A stretch of 12,958 bases of DNA. Origin: Bacteroidota bacterium. GTDB taxonomy: Bacteria > Bacteroidota > Bacteroidia > Chitinophagales > LD1. The position numbers and the translations under genes were made by a program. The stretch covers positions 1 to 12,958 of the forward strand of contig JAEYZB010000136.1 in NCBI GenBank assembly GCA_023428205.1. The letters are read 5' to 3'. Positions 1-6,647 of the stretch are shown one piece after another. Below the pieces are notes generated by a model that was given only the letters and a program-made list of their open reading frames with translations, was not told the origin of the DNA and ran no database searches. Each line of letters opens with the position of its first letter. Position 1 is the first letter of the stretch.

Positions 1-4
1 AACT

Positions 5-889
5 ATGGCTCATTCAAAATTCAGAGGCTCAGGAGTAGCACTCGTAACTCCATTTAAAAAAGACGGAAGTATTGACTTTGACGCGCTTGAAAAGTTGATT
101 GACTTCTGCATCAATGGAGGAATAGAATATCTTGTTTCGCTTGGCACTACCGGTGAATCCGTAAACTTGACAAAAGAAGAAAAGCGGGATGTGTTAGACT
201 TTACCGTAAAACACACCAATGGTCGTGTTCCTGTGGTGGCCGGCTTTGGCGGCAATAGCACACTTTCTGTTTTGAAAGATATTGAGGCGTATCACTTCAA
301 TGGAATTGATGCGATTTTGAGTGTAAGTCCCTATTATAACAAACCGACTCAGGCAGGAATTATTGAACACTATAAAGCGATTGCGAAAGCGGCTCCGCGC
401 CCTGTGATTTTATATAATGTGCCCGGACGTACAGGCTCCAATATTGAAGCAAAAACGACTATTGCGCTTTCGCAAGTGGAAAATATTATTGGCATAAAAG
501 AGGCGAGCGGAAATCTATCGCAAGCCATGCAGATTGTAAAAAACACCGCTGCTGACTTCTTGAAAATTTCGGGCGATGATAATCTGACTCTTCCGTTAAT
601 TGCTTTAGGGTTTGATGGTGTAATTTCTGTTTCAGGACAAGGATTCCCGCGGGTATTTTCCGATATGGTTCGCGCGGCACTGAAGGGCGATTTTGTGACA
701 GCGAAAAAGAATCATTACGCGTTGGTTGATGTTACGGATATGCTTTTTGCAGAAGGAAATCCGGGCGGAATTAAAGAAGTGTTAGCATTCGCGGGTGTTT
801 GCGAGACATATTTGCGCTTGCCGTTAGTTAGCGTTTCCAACGAACTGAAAGAGAGAATTAAATCGGAATACGATAAGATAGCGAAGTAG
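5..889 (+). CDS. dapA: 4-hydroxy-tetrahydrodipicolinate synthase
   Basis: This cytoplasmic enzyme condenses pyruvate with aspartate semialdehyde, the first committed step of the diaminopimelate/lysine branch. At 294 residues it has the normal length for the family and forms a single TIM-barrel domain. Visible active-site elements are the GTTGE loop at residues 47-51, the SPYYNKP segment with Tyr110/Tyr111, Tyr137 in LYNVPGRTG with Arg142, and the Schiff-base lysine Lys165 in IGIKEASG. The ATG lies 4 bases from the window edge, but the N-terminus (KFRGSGVALVTPF from residue 5) matches the usual family start, so the gene looks complete. Whether it follows another gene in an operon cannot be seen. 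The next gene, a SulP transporter 166 bases downstream, has no metabolic link to it. Confidence 0.97.
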   Translation: MAHSKFRGSGVALVTPFKKDGSIDFDALEKLIDFCINGGIEYLVSLGTTGESVNLTKEEKRDVLDFTVKHTNGRVPVVAGFGGNSTLSVLKDIEAYHFNGIDAILSVSPYYNKPTQAGIIEHYKAIAKAAPRPVILYNVPGRTGSNIEAKTTIALSQVENIIGIKEASGNLSQAMQIVKNTAADFLKISGDDNLTLPLIALGFDGVISVSGQGFPRVFSDMVRAALKGDFVTAKKNHYALVDVTDMLFAEGNPGGIKEVLAFAGVCETYLRLPLVSVSNELKERIKSEYDKIAK

Positions 890-922
890 TCTTTGCTGCC
901 GGTTCCCGTTTCGTCTATATTT

Positions 923-941
923 AAACGACCTCGTTTTTTTT
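923..941 (+). terminator. possible weak terminator after dapA
   Basis: A 5-bp stem AAACG/CGTTT (923-927 with 932-936) and a 4-base loop are followed by a short run of T to 941. The stem is short and AT-rich, so this is only a candidate. A second CGTTT copy at 907-911 could pair with the same left arm instead. The rest of 890-1021 shows nothing I can name. Confidence 0.35.
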
Positions 942-1021
942 ACCCATTTACCACCCTTCGTTCTTTCAATGCTACTCTCGGATTAACATTATTTTCAGGC
1001 GTCCTATTATGGCGAATGCAT

Positions 1022-1054
1022 TTTTAATGTAATTTTAATCCAATTTTAATTCAA
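1022..1054 (+). repeat. three 11-bp tandem repeats abutting the SulP start
   Basis: There are three head-to-tail units of exactly 11 bp at 1022-1032, 1033-1043 and 1044-1054, with consensus TTTTAATnnAA. The first seven bases and the last two are identical in all units; only the two middle bases vary (GT, CC, TC). The array ends one base before the ATG at 1056, so it occupies the ribosome-binding region and just upstream. No Shine-Dalgarno sequence is present. Confidence 0.85.
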
Positions 1055-1055
1055 T

Positions 1056-2624
1056 ATGTTTAAGAAGTTACGAAGTGATATTCCTGCGGGAATTGTGGTT
1101 TTTTTAGTGGCATTGCCATTGTGTTTAGGGATTGCGGTAGCGAGTGGCGCACCTCCGTTTGCCGGGGTGGTGGCTGGTGCTATTGGCGGTATTGTTGTAG
1201 GGTTTTTAAGTGGTTCGCATACGAGTGTAAGTGGTCCTGCGGCAGGACTTACGGCCATTGTGGCTACTGCTATTTCCAGTTTCCCTGTTTATGAAGCGTT
1301 TCTTTTATCAGTCGTAATTGCAGGGGTTTTTCAAATTCTTTTAGGCAAACTGAAAGCGGGGTTTATTGGTGATTTTGTTCCCGCTTCGGTTATTAAAGGA
1401 ATGTTGGCGGCCATTGGTTTGATTCTAATATTGAAAGAGTTGCCGCATCTGGTGGGCTACGATGTAGACTTTGTGGGGGATGAAAGCTTTGAACAGGCTG
1501 ACGGGAACAACACCTTTTCGGAACTATATAATATGATAGGGAGAACAGCTCCTGCCGCAATATTGATTGGTTTTTTGGCAATCGGCATTCAGATTGTTAT
1601 GGGATTGAATTTTTTTAAAAAGAATAAAGTAATTTCTCTTATTCCCGCACCTCTCGTGGCAGTGCTTGCAGGAGTAGGAATTAATTTTTGGCTTACGCAA
1701 AGTGGCTCAGCGTTGGCGCTTAGTGGCAGCCATTTAGTTGCTATTCCAACAGCCGCGTCTCTTTCAGAATTTAGTTCCTTTTTCACGTTTCCGAAATTAG
1801 AATTTCTGAATAATCCTAAGGTTTGGTTTACGGCTGTTACGATTGCGATTGTGGCAAGTTTGGAATCCTTGCTGAGTTTGGAAGCGGCTGATAAATTAGA
1901 TTCTTACAAACGCGTTTCCCCTCCCAATCGTGAGTTGGTGGCACAAGGAGCCGGCAATATTTTGTCGGGATTATTGGGTGGCATTCCTGTTACGGCTGTG
2001 ATTGTGCGAAGTTCAACAAATATTAGTGCCGGAGCGAGAACAAAAGTAAGTGCTATTTTTCATGGTGTGTTGCTTTTGGTATGTGCTTATTTTATTCCTG
2101 ACCTCTTAAATATGATTCCATTTGCGGCACTCGCGGGCATATTGATTTATGTGGGTTACAAATTAGTAAAGCCAAGTATTTTTACCGAATTATATAAAAA
2201 AGGCACCGACCAGTTTCTGCCGTTTATAATTACTGTCGTATCTATTATGTTTTCTGATTTGCTCACCGGAATTCTTATTGGTATATTGAGCGCATTGTTT
2301 TTTATTGTTCGGAGCAATTATCGAACGGCTATTTTATTTGTGCAAGACCAAAATCTTTATTTGGTGCGTATGCGCAGTGAAGTATCGTTTTTGAATAAAT
2401 CATTTTTGAAACAGCGATTGGAGACGATTCCGAAAAATAGTAAGGTATTGTTTGATGCATCCAAAACAAACTTTGTAGATAAAGATATTATAGAAGTAAT
2501 AGATGATTTTATGCGTCACGCGTCATTGAAAAATATTAGTATTGATTTTAAACAAACGAATAACACAGACAAGGACTTTTTTGCGGAGCTAAGGAGGTTC
2601 AATTTTAGTGAAGAAAATAAATAA
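1056..2624 (+). CDS. SulP-family inorganic anion transporter, probable bicarbonate or sulfate permease
   Basis: This is an inner-membrane anion permease of the SulP (SLC26-like) family, 522 residues long. The N-terminal 420 residues are strongly hydrophobic with multiple membrane segments. They carry family landmarks: [11 protein letters not shown] near 21-31, [11 protein letters not shown] at 59-69, [11 protein letters not shown] at 270-280, and the conserved block from [11 protein letters not shown] (291-301) through [10 protein letters not shown] (311-320). A C-terminal cytoplasmic STAS-like domain covers about 425-515. The ATG at 1056 gives the usual short pre-membrane N-terminus ([20 protein letters not shown]). 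A carbonic anhydrase gene follows 4 bases after the stop, in the same operon. That pairing favours bicarbonate as substrate, by inference. Sequence alone does not exclude sulfate or another anion. The 11-bp repeat array directly before the ATG is unusual. Confidence 0.93.
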   Translation: MFKKLRSDIPAGIVVFLVALPLCLGIAVASGAPPFAGVVAGAIGGIVVGFLSGSHTSVSGPAAGLTAIVATAISSFPVYEAFLLSVVIAGVFQILLGKLKAGFIGDFVPASVIKGMLAAIGLILILKELPHLVGYDVDFVGDESFEQADGNNTFSELYNMIGRTAPAAILIGFLAIGIQIVMGLNFFKKNKVISLIPAPLVAVLAGVGINFWLTQSGSALALSGSHLVAIPTAASLSEFSSFFTFPKLEFLNNPKVWFTAVTIAIVASLESLLSLEAADKLDSYKRVSPPNRELVAQGAGNILSGLLGGIPVTAVIVRSSTNISAGARTKVSAIFHGVLLLVCAYFIPDLLNMIPFAALAGILIYVGYKLVKPSIFTELYKKGTDQFLPFIITVVSIMFSDLLTGILIGILSALFFIVRSNYRTAILFVQDQNLYLVRMRSEVSFLNKSFLKQRLETIPKNSKVLFDASKTNFVDKDIIEVIDDFMRHASLKNISIDFKQTNNTDKDFFAELRRFNFSEENK

Positions 2625-2628
2625 AAGA

Positions 2629-3261
2629 ATGAAAACATACGAAGCATTATTACTGGAAAATAAAGCATGGGCACAGGAAAAACTGGTGGATGACCCGAAC
2701 TATTTCGAGCGTATGGCGCAAGAACAAACACCCCATTTTTTGTGGATTGGGTGTAGCGATAGCCGCGTTCCCGCAGAAGATATCACGGGAACTTCTCCCG
2801 GTGAAATTTTCGTGCATCGCAATATTGCCAATATGGTTGTTCATACAGATTTGAACTTATTGAGTGTGTTGCAATATGCGGTAGAGGTGTTGGAGGTGAA
2901 ACATATTATTGTGTGTGGTCACTACGGATGTGGAGGCGTGAATGCGGCAATGACGCACAAAAATCTTGGCATTATCAATAAATGGCTTCGCAACATAAAA
3001 GATGTTTATAAAGTACATAAAGCAGAACTTGATTTGCTTACCACAGAAGAGGATCGTTCAAACCGATTGGTGGAACTGAATGTAATGGAACAGGTGCGTC
3101 ATCTTGCCGAAACCTCTATTGTACAGCGAGCGTGGAAACGCCATCAACGTCCGCATTTGCATGGTTGGGTATATGGATTGGATAATGGATTGATAAAATC
3201 AATTTTTGAAATGCCGGCCAATTCGCCTATTGATCCGATTTATGAGTATTTCAACCTATGA
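2629..3261 (+). CDS. can: beta-class carbonic anhydrase
   Basis: This zinc enzyme interconverts CO2 and bicarbonate in the cytoplasm. It is 210 residues long from the ATG at 2629 and resembles E. coli Can throughout. Zinc ligands are Cys42, His98 and Cys101, with the Asp44/Arg46 dyad in CSDSR. From this ATG the numbering coincides with E. coli Can, which supports the start. Trp39, Gly41, Val47 and Arg64 are also present. In type II beta enzymes the last three form a non-catalytic bicarbonate site, so allosteric control by bicarbonate is plausible. An in-frame GTG at 2608 would add 7 residues and sits 10 bases after AAGGAGG (2591-2597). That string encodes Leu-Arg-Arg of the upstream gene and is probably coincidental. 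The gene follows the SulP transporter with a 4-base gap and converges on a response regulator gene 7 bases away. Confidence 0.96.
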   Translation: MKTYEALLLENKAWAQEKLVDDPNYFERMAQEQTPHFLWIGCSDSRVPAEDITGTSPGEIFVHRNIANMVVHTDLNLLSVLQYAVEVLEVKHIIVCGHYGCGGVNAAMTHKNLGIINKWLRNIKDVYKVHKAELDLLTTEEDRSNRLVELNVMEQVRHLAETSIVQRAWKRHQRPHLHGWVYGLDNGLIKSIFEMPANSPIDPIYEYFNL

Positions 3262-3268
3262 TGTATAA

Positions 3269-4021
3269 TTAAGGCTCGGGGTAATATACAGCGGAAATCA
3301 GTTTATTGTTTCGAAACTCCCACTTGATGGTGACGGGATTTTTAAAGAGGGAGATTTTTATAGGCATAGTTCCACTTTTTCGTTGTAATATAAATTCGTC
3401 AAGTCTCCGCTGAACGTCTTCTATATTTTCAACCAATGAAATTACTTCTTTAGATGAAATAGGATGCCCTTCAGGAAATCCTAAGATTTTCCCTATAAAT
3501 AAAGAGAGATACTGTTGGTTGGTTTCTAAGTCTATTTCAAAATAACCAATACGCGTAAGCTCTTGTAGATTGTTGAATCGTTCGAATCCCGCGCTTATTT
3601 CTGCTGTAGCCTTTGCCAGTTTGTGGTTTAGCATGAACCGTTCGAAAGCGTAGATGATAGAGGACGCTAAAACTTTGGAATCAAACCGTCCCTTTACCAA
3701 AAAGTCCTGTGCTCCATAGCGTACGGCATCTAAGCCTATTTTCTCATCCATTAAGCCGGTAAGTACAATCACTAAATTATTGGGGAACTCGTTTAATAAA
3801 TCTTTAATACTTGCTAATCCTTTACTATCAGGAAGGTTTAAATCCATTAGAATAATGTCGTACTTCTGTGTCCGCAAATTGCTAAATGCAGCAGCAAGTG
3901 ATTCCGCATGGTCAAATGTAAATGCGTGTGTTTCTGATTCGCCTAAGTAGAATTTCAACAAAAACGCATCGCCTTCATTGTCTTCAATCAACAGAACATT
4001 AAGGTTTTTTTTTTCTGACAT
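3269..4021 (-). CDS. response regulator: receiver domain plus PAS-like domain
   Basis: This 250-residue cytoplasmic signalling protein starts with a CheY-like receiver domain (about 7-125). It has the acidic pair Glu13/Asp14, phospho-acceptor Asp60 in ILMDLNLPDS, Thr88 and Lys110 (FLVKG). A helical linker (about 126-150) leads to a PAS-like domain from about residue 151; the typical opening is LTRIGYFEIDLETNQQYLS. The protein ends after that domain at PEP. No histidine kinase, GGDEF, EAL or DNA-binding output domain is visible, so output is probably through protein-protein contact or ligand sensing (inference). It is the second gene of a minus-strand pair, 2 bases after the Rcp1-like regulator. 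Its cognate kinase is not in the window. The PAS assignment rests on pattern recognition and is less sure than the receiver domain. Confidence 0.88.
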   Translation of the reverse strand: MSEKKNLNVLLIEDNEGDAFLLKFYLGESETHAFTFDHAESLAAAFSNLRTQKYDIILMDLNLPDSKGLASIKDLLNEFPNNLVIVLTGLMDEKIGLDAVRYGAQDFLVKGRFDSKVLASSIIYAFERFMLNHKLAKATAEISAGFERFNNLQELTRIGYFEIDLETNQQYLSLFIGKILGFPEGHPISSKEVISLVENIEDVQRRLDEFILQRKSGTMPIKISLFKNPVTIKWEFRNNKLISAVYYPEP

Positions 4022-4023
4022 AG

Positions 4024-4452
4024 TTATGGTTGTAATAGTGCGGTTTTAAACCAAAAATTATAAATACTCTGAATTACATCAATATACTCTTTAATTTTTA
4101 CAGGTTTTATCACATACGCATTTGCATATTTTTCATACGCTTTTCGGATATCTTGTTCATGATTAGAAGTCGTCATCACGATCACTGGAATAGTCCGGAG
4201 GGTTATATGTGCCTTGATGTCTCCCAATAAATCGATTCCGCCCTTATGTGGTAAATTTAAATCAAGTAAAATTAAGTCCGGTCTTTCATTGTCTCCATTC
4301 AGAAATGACCATGCCGTAGAACTTTCTGAGAAAAAGCAAATTTCTATCTCTGCTTCTAAACCACATTCGCGAACCATCTCGATGAACAAACGACCTTCGC
4401 TCAAATTGTCGTCTATTAATAAGATTTTGGGTTTTTTTCTTAATTCCGTCAT
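4024..4452 (-). CDS. single-domain response regulator, Rcp1-like (CheY fold)
   Basis: This 142-residue stand-alone receiver domain has Asp14/Asp15 (LLIDDN), phospho-acceptor Asp64 in LILLDLNLPHKGG, the MTTS motif near 93-96, and Lys116 in the YVIKP segment. The pattern LNLP..GG.DLL..IK, then PVIVMTTS, then ANAYVIKPV and a terminal FWF resembles the Rcp1 type, known as partners of phytochrome-like hybrid kinases. I chose the ATG at 4452; an upstream in-frame TTG at 4464 would add four residues with no support. The protein has no output domain, so it probably acts as a phosphorelay shuttle or binds a target protein. It is first in a two-gene unit with the receiver-PAS gene and diverges from the secreted hydrolase gene. 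No kinase or photoreceptor is in the window. Confidence 0.92.
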   Translation of the reverse strand: MTELRKKPKILLIDDNLSEGRLFIEMVRECGLEAEIEICFFSESSTAWSFLNGDNERPDLILLDLNLPHKGGIDLLGDIKAHITLRTIPVIVMTTSNHEQDIRKAYEKYANAYVIKPVKIKEYIDVIQSIYNFWFKTALLQP

Positions 4453-4461
4453 ATCTGTTTT

Positions 4462-4469
4462 CAAAAATA
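4462..4469 (-). promoter_or_regulatory. possible -7 box of the response-regulator pair
   Basis: The minus strand reads TATTTTTG, a full match to the Bacteroidota -7 form TAnnTTTG, only about 9 bases before the ATG at 4452. That would give a very short leader. No TTG -33 element sits at the usual 17-23 base distance, so this may be a chance match in AT-rich DNA. Confidence 0.3.
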
Positions 4470-4524
4470 TAATTTTTAATCACAAAACAGGGGGCATTAA
4501 AAATCACTGATGTGTTCCGAAATA

Positions 4525-4542
4525 ATTATCAAAATATTATCA
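4525..4542 (+). repeat. 11-bp-spaced direct repeat upstream of the hydrolase promoter
   Basis: ATTATCA occurs at 4525-4531 and again at 4536-4542, exactly 11 bases apart and about one helical turn. A degenerate third copy (ATTAATA, 5 of 7 matching) follows at 4547-4553. It lies just upstream of the putative -7 box at 4562 and could be a regulator site, or simply AT-rich coincidence. Confidence 0.5.
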
Positions 4543-4572
4543 CTCAATTAATATGGTTCATTATATTTGAGT
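4542..4572. repeat. inverted repeat overlapping the hydrolase -7 box
   Basis: ACTCAA at 4542-4547 and its perfect reverse complement TTGAGT at 4567-4572 are separated by 19 bases. The right arm overlaps the last three bases of the -7-like box. An operator would fit this position, but 6-bp arms are short. A second AT-only inverted repeat follows immediately: TTATTA/TAATAA, 4572-4585. Confidence 0.4.
4562..4569 (+). promoter_or_regulatory. putative -7 promoter box of the secreted hydrolase gene
   Basis: TATATTTG matches the Bacteroidota -7 consensus TAnnTTTG in all defined positions. Transcription would start near 4573, leaving a leader of about 28 bases rich in A before the ATG at 4601, which is typical of the phylum. 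No TTG -33 box is visible at 17-23 bases upstream. An activator or the nearby repeats might compensate (inference). Confidence 0.5.
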
Positions 4573-4600
4573 TATTATTTAATAATCAAAAACCACTAAA

Positions 4601-5782
4601 ATGAAAAAGATTTTACTTAGTGTTTGCGTTACATCATTTTTATGTACTGTAAATGCACAGAACTGCGGACAACGCTACAAAGATTTTGTATTTAACAATA
4701 CAAGCGTAGCAGAAGTTACCTATTCTACATCAAACCAAAAGATGGACATATACACTCCTGTAGGTGATGTTGGAACGAATCGAGCAGTAATTGTTTGGGC
4801 GCACGGAGGTAGTTTTGTCAGTGGCACAAAGGCTGACCATGATGTCGCTACGTTAGCAGACAACTTTGCGAAGCGTGGATATGTTACGGTATCTATTGAT
4901 TATTCATTAGCCAGCAGTCCGTTTGCTATGTTAGATTCTTCTACTGCGTACGAACCGGTGATGGTAGCGGTGGGTGAAGCGAAGGCGGCTCTTCGTTATT
5001 TACGAGCTAATGCAGCCACTTATGCTATTGATACAAATAACATTTTCTTTGGAGGAAACTCTGCGGGGGCTATCTTAGGGTTGAATTATGGATTTATGGA
5101 TAATATGTCAAAAGCAACACCACTGCTTACTACAGCCATTAATAATCATGGAGGCTTAGAAGGAGATTTCGGCAACCCGGGATATTCCTCTAAATTTAAA
5201 GCGCTTGTTAGTTTGGCAGGAGGCATTTTGTATCCAGACTGGATAGATGGACAGTCAGATATTCCGACATTACTTTGCCAAGGTGATATGGATGGGACAG
5301 TTCCTTATAATTGTGGACCGGTACTTGGAGGCGCATCTACCATTCGTCTTTGTGGCTCGAACGTTGTTGAGCCTGCTCTTACTGCTGCCTCTATTGCAAG
5401 TGAAAAACATGTGTGGGTTGGTGGAGACCACTGCCCTTGGAGTACGGATGACGTAGAATTGGCAAAAGTAGATACTATTGTTCGCGACTTTTTATATAGC
5501 TATGTAACGCCTTCCGAAGTATGCACCGGTATCAATGAAGTATATAATAACAAACTTATTTCTGTTTACCCGAATCCGGCACAAAACGCTATCAATATTT
5601 CCTTAGAAAATGCACCTGCGGCAATTCAAAGTGTACGTGTGTCTAACGTTTTAGGGCAAACTGCATATAGCGGAACGGAAACAAAAATTTCTACACAATC
5701 ATTGCAAAATGGTTTGTACTTTGTAGAAGTAACATTTAAAGACAATCAGCGTGCGATTAAACGTGTTGAGGTTTTAAAATAA
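4601..5782 (+). CDS. secreted alpha/beta hydrolase (esterase-like) with T9SS C-terminal sorting domain
   Basis: The 393-residue protein starts with a signal peptide (MKKILLSVCVTSFLCTVNA, probable cut after Ala19). An alpha/beta-hydrolase catalytic domain spans about 40-300. It contains the oxyanion-hole HGG (68-70), the nucleophile elbow GNSAG (152-156, Ser154), a probable acid Asp231 in GDMDGTVPY, and a probable histidine His277 in VGGDHCPW. The layout resembles carboxylesterases of the BD-FAE/hormone-sensitive-lipase type; the substrate cannot be read from the sequence. Residues about 317-393 form a type A T9SS sorting domain: ISVYPNPAQNAINIS, then VLGQ, then LQNGLYFVEV, ending in a basic KRVEVLK. 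It is therefore probably exported by Sec, moved across the outer membrane by T9SS and released or surface-anchored. Several cysteines suggest disulfides. It is monocistronic, between its own promoter-like box and a strong terminator. Confidence 0.92.
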   Translation: MKKILLSVCVTSFLCTVNAQNCGQRYKDFVFNNTSVAEVTYSTSNQKMDIYTPVGDVGTNRAVIVWAHGGSFVSGTKADHDVATLADNFAKRGYVTVSIDYSLASSPFAMLDSSTAYEPVMVAVGEAKAALRYLRANAATYAIDTNNIFFGGNSAGAILGLNYGFMDNMSKATPLLTTAINNHGGLEGDFGNPGYSSKFKALVSLAGGILYPDWIDGQSDIPTLLCQGDMDGTVPYNCGPVLGGASTIRLCGSNVVEPALTAASIASEKHVWVGGDHCPWSTDDVELAKVDTIVRDFLYSYVTPSEVCTGINEVYNNKLISVYPNPAQNAINISLENAPAAIQSVRVSNVLGQTAYSGTETKISTQSLQNGLYFVEVTFKDNQRAIKRVEVLK

Positions 5783-5794
5783 TTTCGAAAGAAT

Positions 5795-5808
5795 TGTCAT
5801 CAATGACA
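5795..5808. repeat. perfect short inverted repeat in the hydrolase 3' region
   Basis: TGTCAT and ATGACA are perfect 6-bp arms around a 2-base centre (CA). The repeat lies between the hydrolase stop codon and the terminator hairpin. It could be an RNA stem (as TGTC/GACA with a 6-base loop) or a protein site. No function is apparent. Confidence 0.5.
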
Positions 5809-5817
5809 CAACATTTC

Positions 5818-5854
5818 AAAAGGAGCGCTACGTTTTGTGGCGTTCCTTTTTTTT
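5818..5854 (+). terminator. strong intrinsic terminator after the secreted hydrolase gene
   Basis: A 14-bp stem (5818-5831 with 5837-5850) has only two positions that are G-U wobbles rather than Watson-Crick pairs. It has a 5-base loop GTTTT. The right arm ends in four T and four more follow to 5854. It is the clearest terminator in the window. The left arm begins with four A, so it could also act on the minus strand, although no minus-strand gene ends here. Confidence 0.9.
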
Positions 5855-5866
5855 CTGTTAGATTTG
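5835..5866 (+). promoter_or_regulatory. putative promoter of the sco gene
   Basis: TAGATTTG at 5859-5866 matches the Bacteroidota -7 form TAnnTTTG in full. A TTG at 5835-5837 lies 21 bases upstream, within the range for the -33 element. Transcription would start near 5870, giving a leader of about 16 bases before the ATG at 5886. The -33 element falls inside the loop and right arm of the preceding terminator. Confidence 0.6.
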
Positions 5867-5885
5867 CCGCAGAAATTCTGAATAA

Positions 5886-6647
5886 ATGAAAGGTTCTGCA
5901 ATTAAAATTTGGGCATTGGTGCTGGCAATCGCGCTTCCTGCGCTTTTTATTATTTTATTTAAACCGCTTGGCGAGGTTCCGCGCCCGAAACCACCACAAA
6001 AATTGTATCCGACAGGGGAGATTGTAGAGCATATTGATGCCTCGGGGAATAAATATGTTGATTCGATTTATCATACAATTCCGAACAAGGTGTTGATTTC
6101 ACAGGATGGAAAAGAGTTTGTTCTTGATAGTTTGGCCGGCACGGTGTATGTCGCAGATTTCTTTTTCACGTCTTGTCCGGGCATTTGTCCAGTAATGACA
6201 AATCAACTTGCCCGAGTGCAAAAAGCGTTTATCAAAGATCATAATTTTAAAGTCATTTCCTTTTCCGTTGACCCTGCGCGTGATTCTATTGCTGCATTGC
6301 GAGAATATGCTAAAAATCATAATGCCATTCCGGGTAAATGGTTTTTTTTGAGAGCAGAAAAAAGCGACATTTTCTCATTGGCTAAAGATGGTTTTTTCCT
6401 CATTGCAAAGGACAGTCCTAACAAAGAAGAGGCTTTTATTCACAGTGAAAAACTAACCTTGGTTGATGCTGATGGCAATATCCGCGGTTATTATGATGGC
6501 ACGGACTCTGCAAGCGTCAATAAAATGATGGGGGATATCGTTCTCGTTTTACGCGACTATGAAAAGAATTATTCGTTCCGAAAAGATAAAAACGGAGAAG
6601 GATATATTCGCAAGGGAATCAGAAAAACAAAGTCTGCATTTAATTAA
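5886..6647 (+). CDS. Sco1/SenC/PrrC-family copper chaperone or thiol oxidoreductase
   Basis: This 253-residue protein is membrane-anchored by one N-terminal segment (about 7-25), with a thioredoxin-fold domain on the periplasmic side. The Sco signature is present: FFFTSCPGICPVM with Cys97 and Cys101 (CxxxC), and the partner His186 in AFIHSEKLTLVDADG, so all three copper ligands are there. Family members deliver copper to the CuA site of cytochrome c oxidase or keep its cysteines reduced. No cox, nos or heme-synthesis genes are nearby, so which oxidase it serves is unknown. Residues from about 228 form a short basic tail (KDKNGEGYIRKGIRKTK). The gene seems to be transcribed alone, from a promoter overlapping the preceding terminator. 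Its stop codon overlaps the recQ stop on the other strand by shared bases in TTAA. Confidence 0.94.
   Translation: MKGSAIKIWALVLAIALPALFIILFKPLGEVPRPKPPQKLYPTGEIVEHIDASGNKYVDSIYHTIPNKVLISQDGKEFVLDSLAGTVYVADFFFTSCPGICPVMTNQLARVQKAFIKDHNFKVISFSVDPARDSIAALREYAKNHNAIPGKWFFLRAEKSDIFSLAKDGFFLIAKDSPNKEEAFIHSEKLTLVDADGNIRGYYDGTDSASVNKMMGDIVLVLRDYEKNYSFRKDKNGEGYIRKGIRKTKSAFN

Noticed and set aside
4452..4464. TTG at 4464 as the start of the Rcp1-like regulator
   Set aside because: An ATG four codons later gives the normal receiver-domain N-terminus. Nothing supports the rarer start.
4214..4510. 98-codon plus-strand open frame opposite the Rcp1-like regulator
   Set aside because: It is the antisense shadow of a clear receiver-domain gene, with no recognisable protein features and low-complexity composition.
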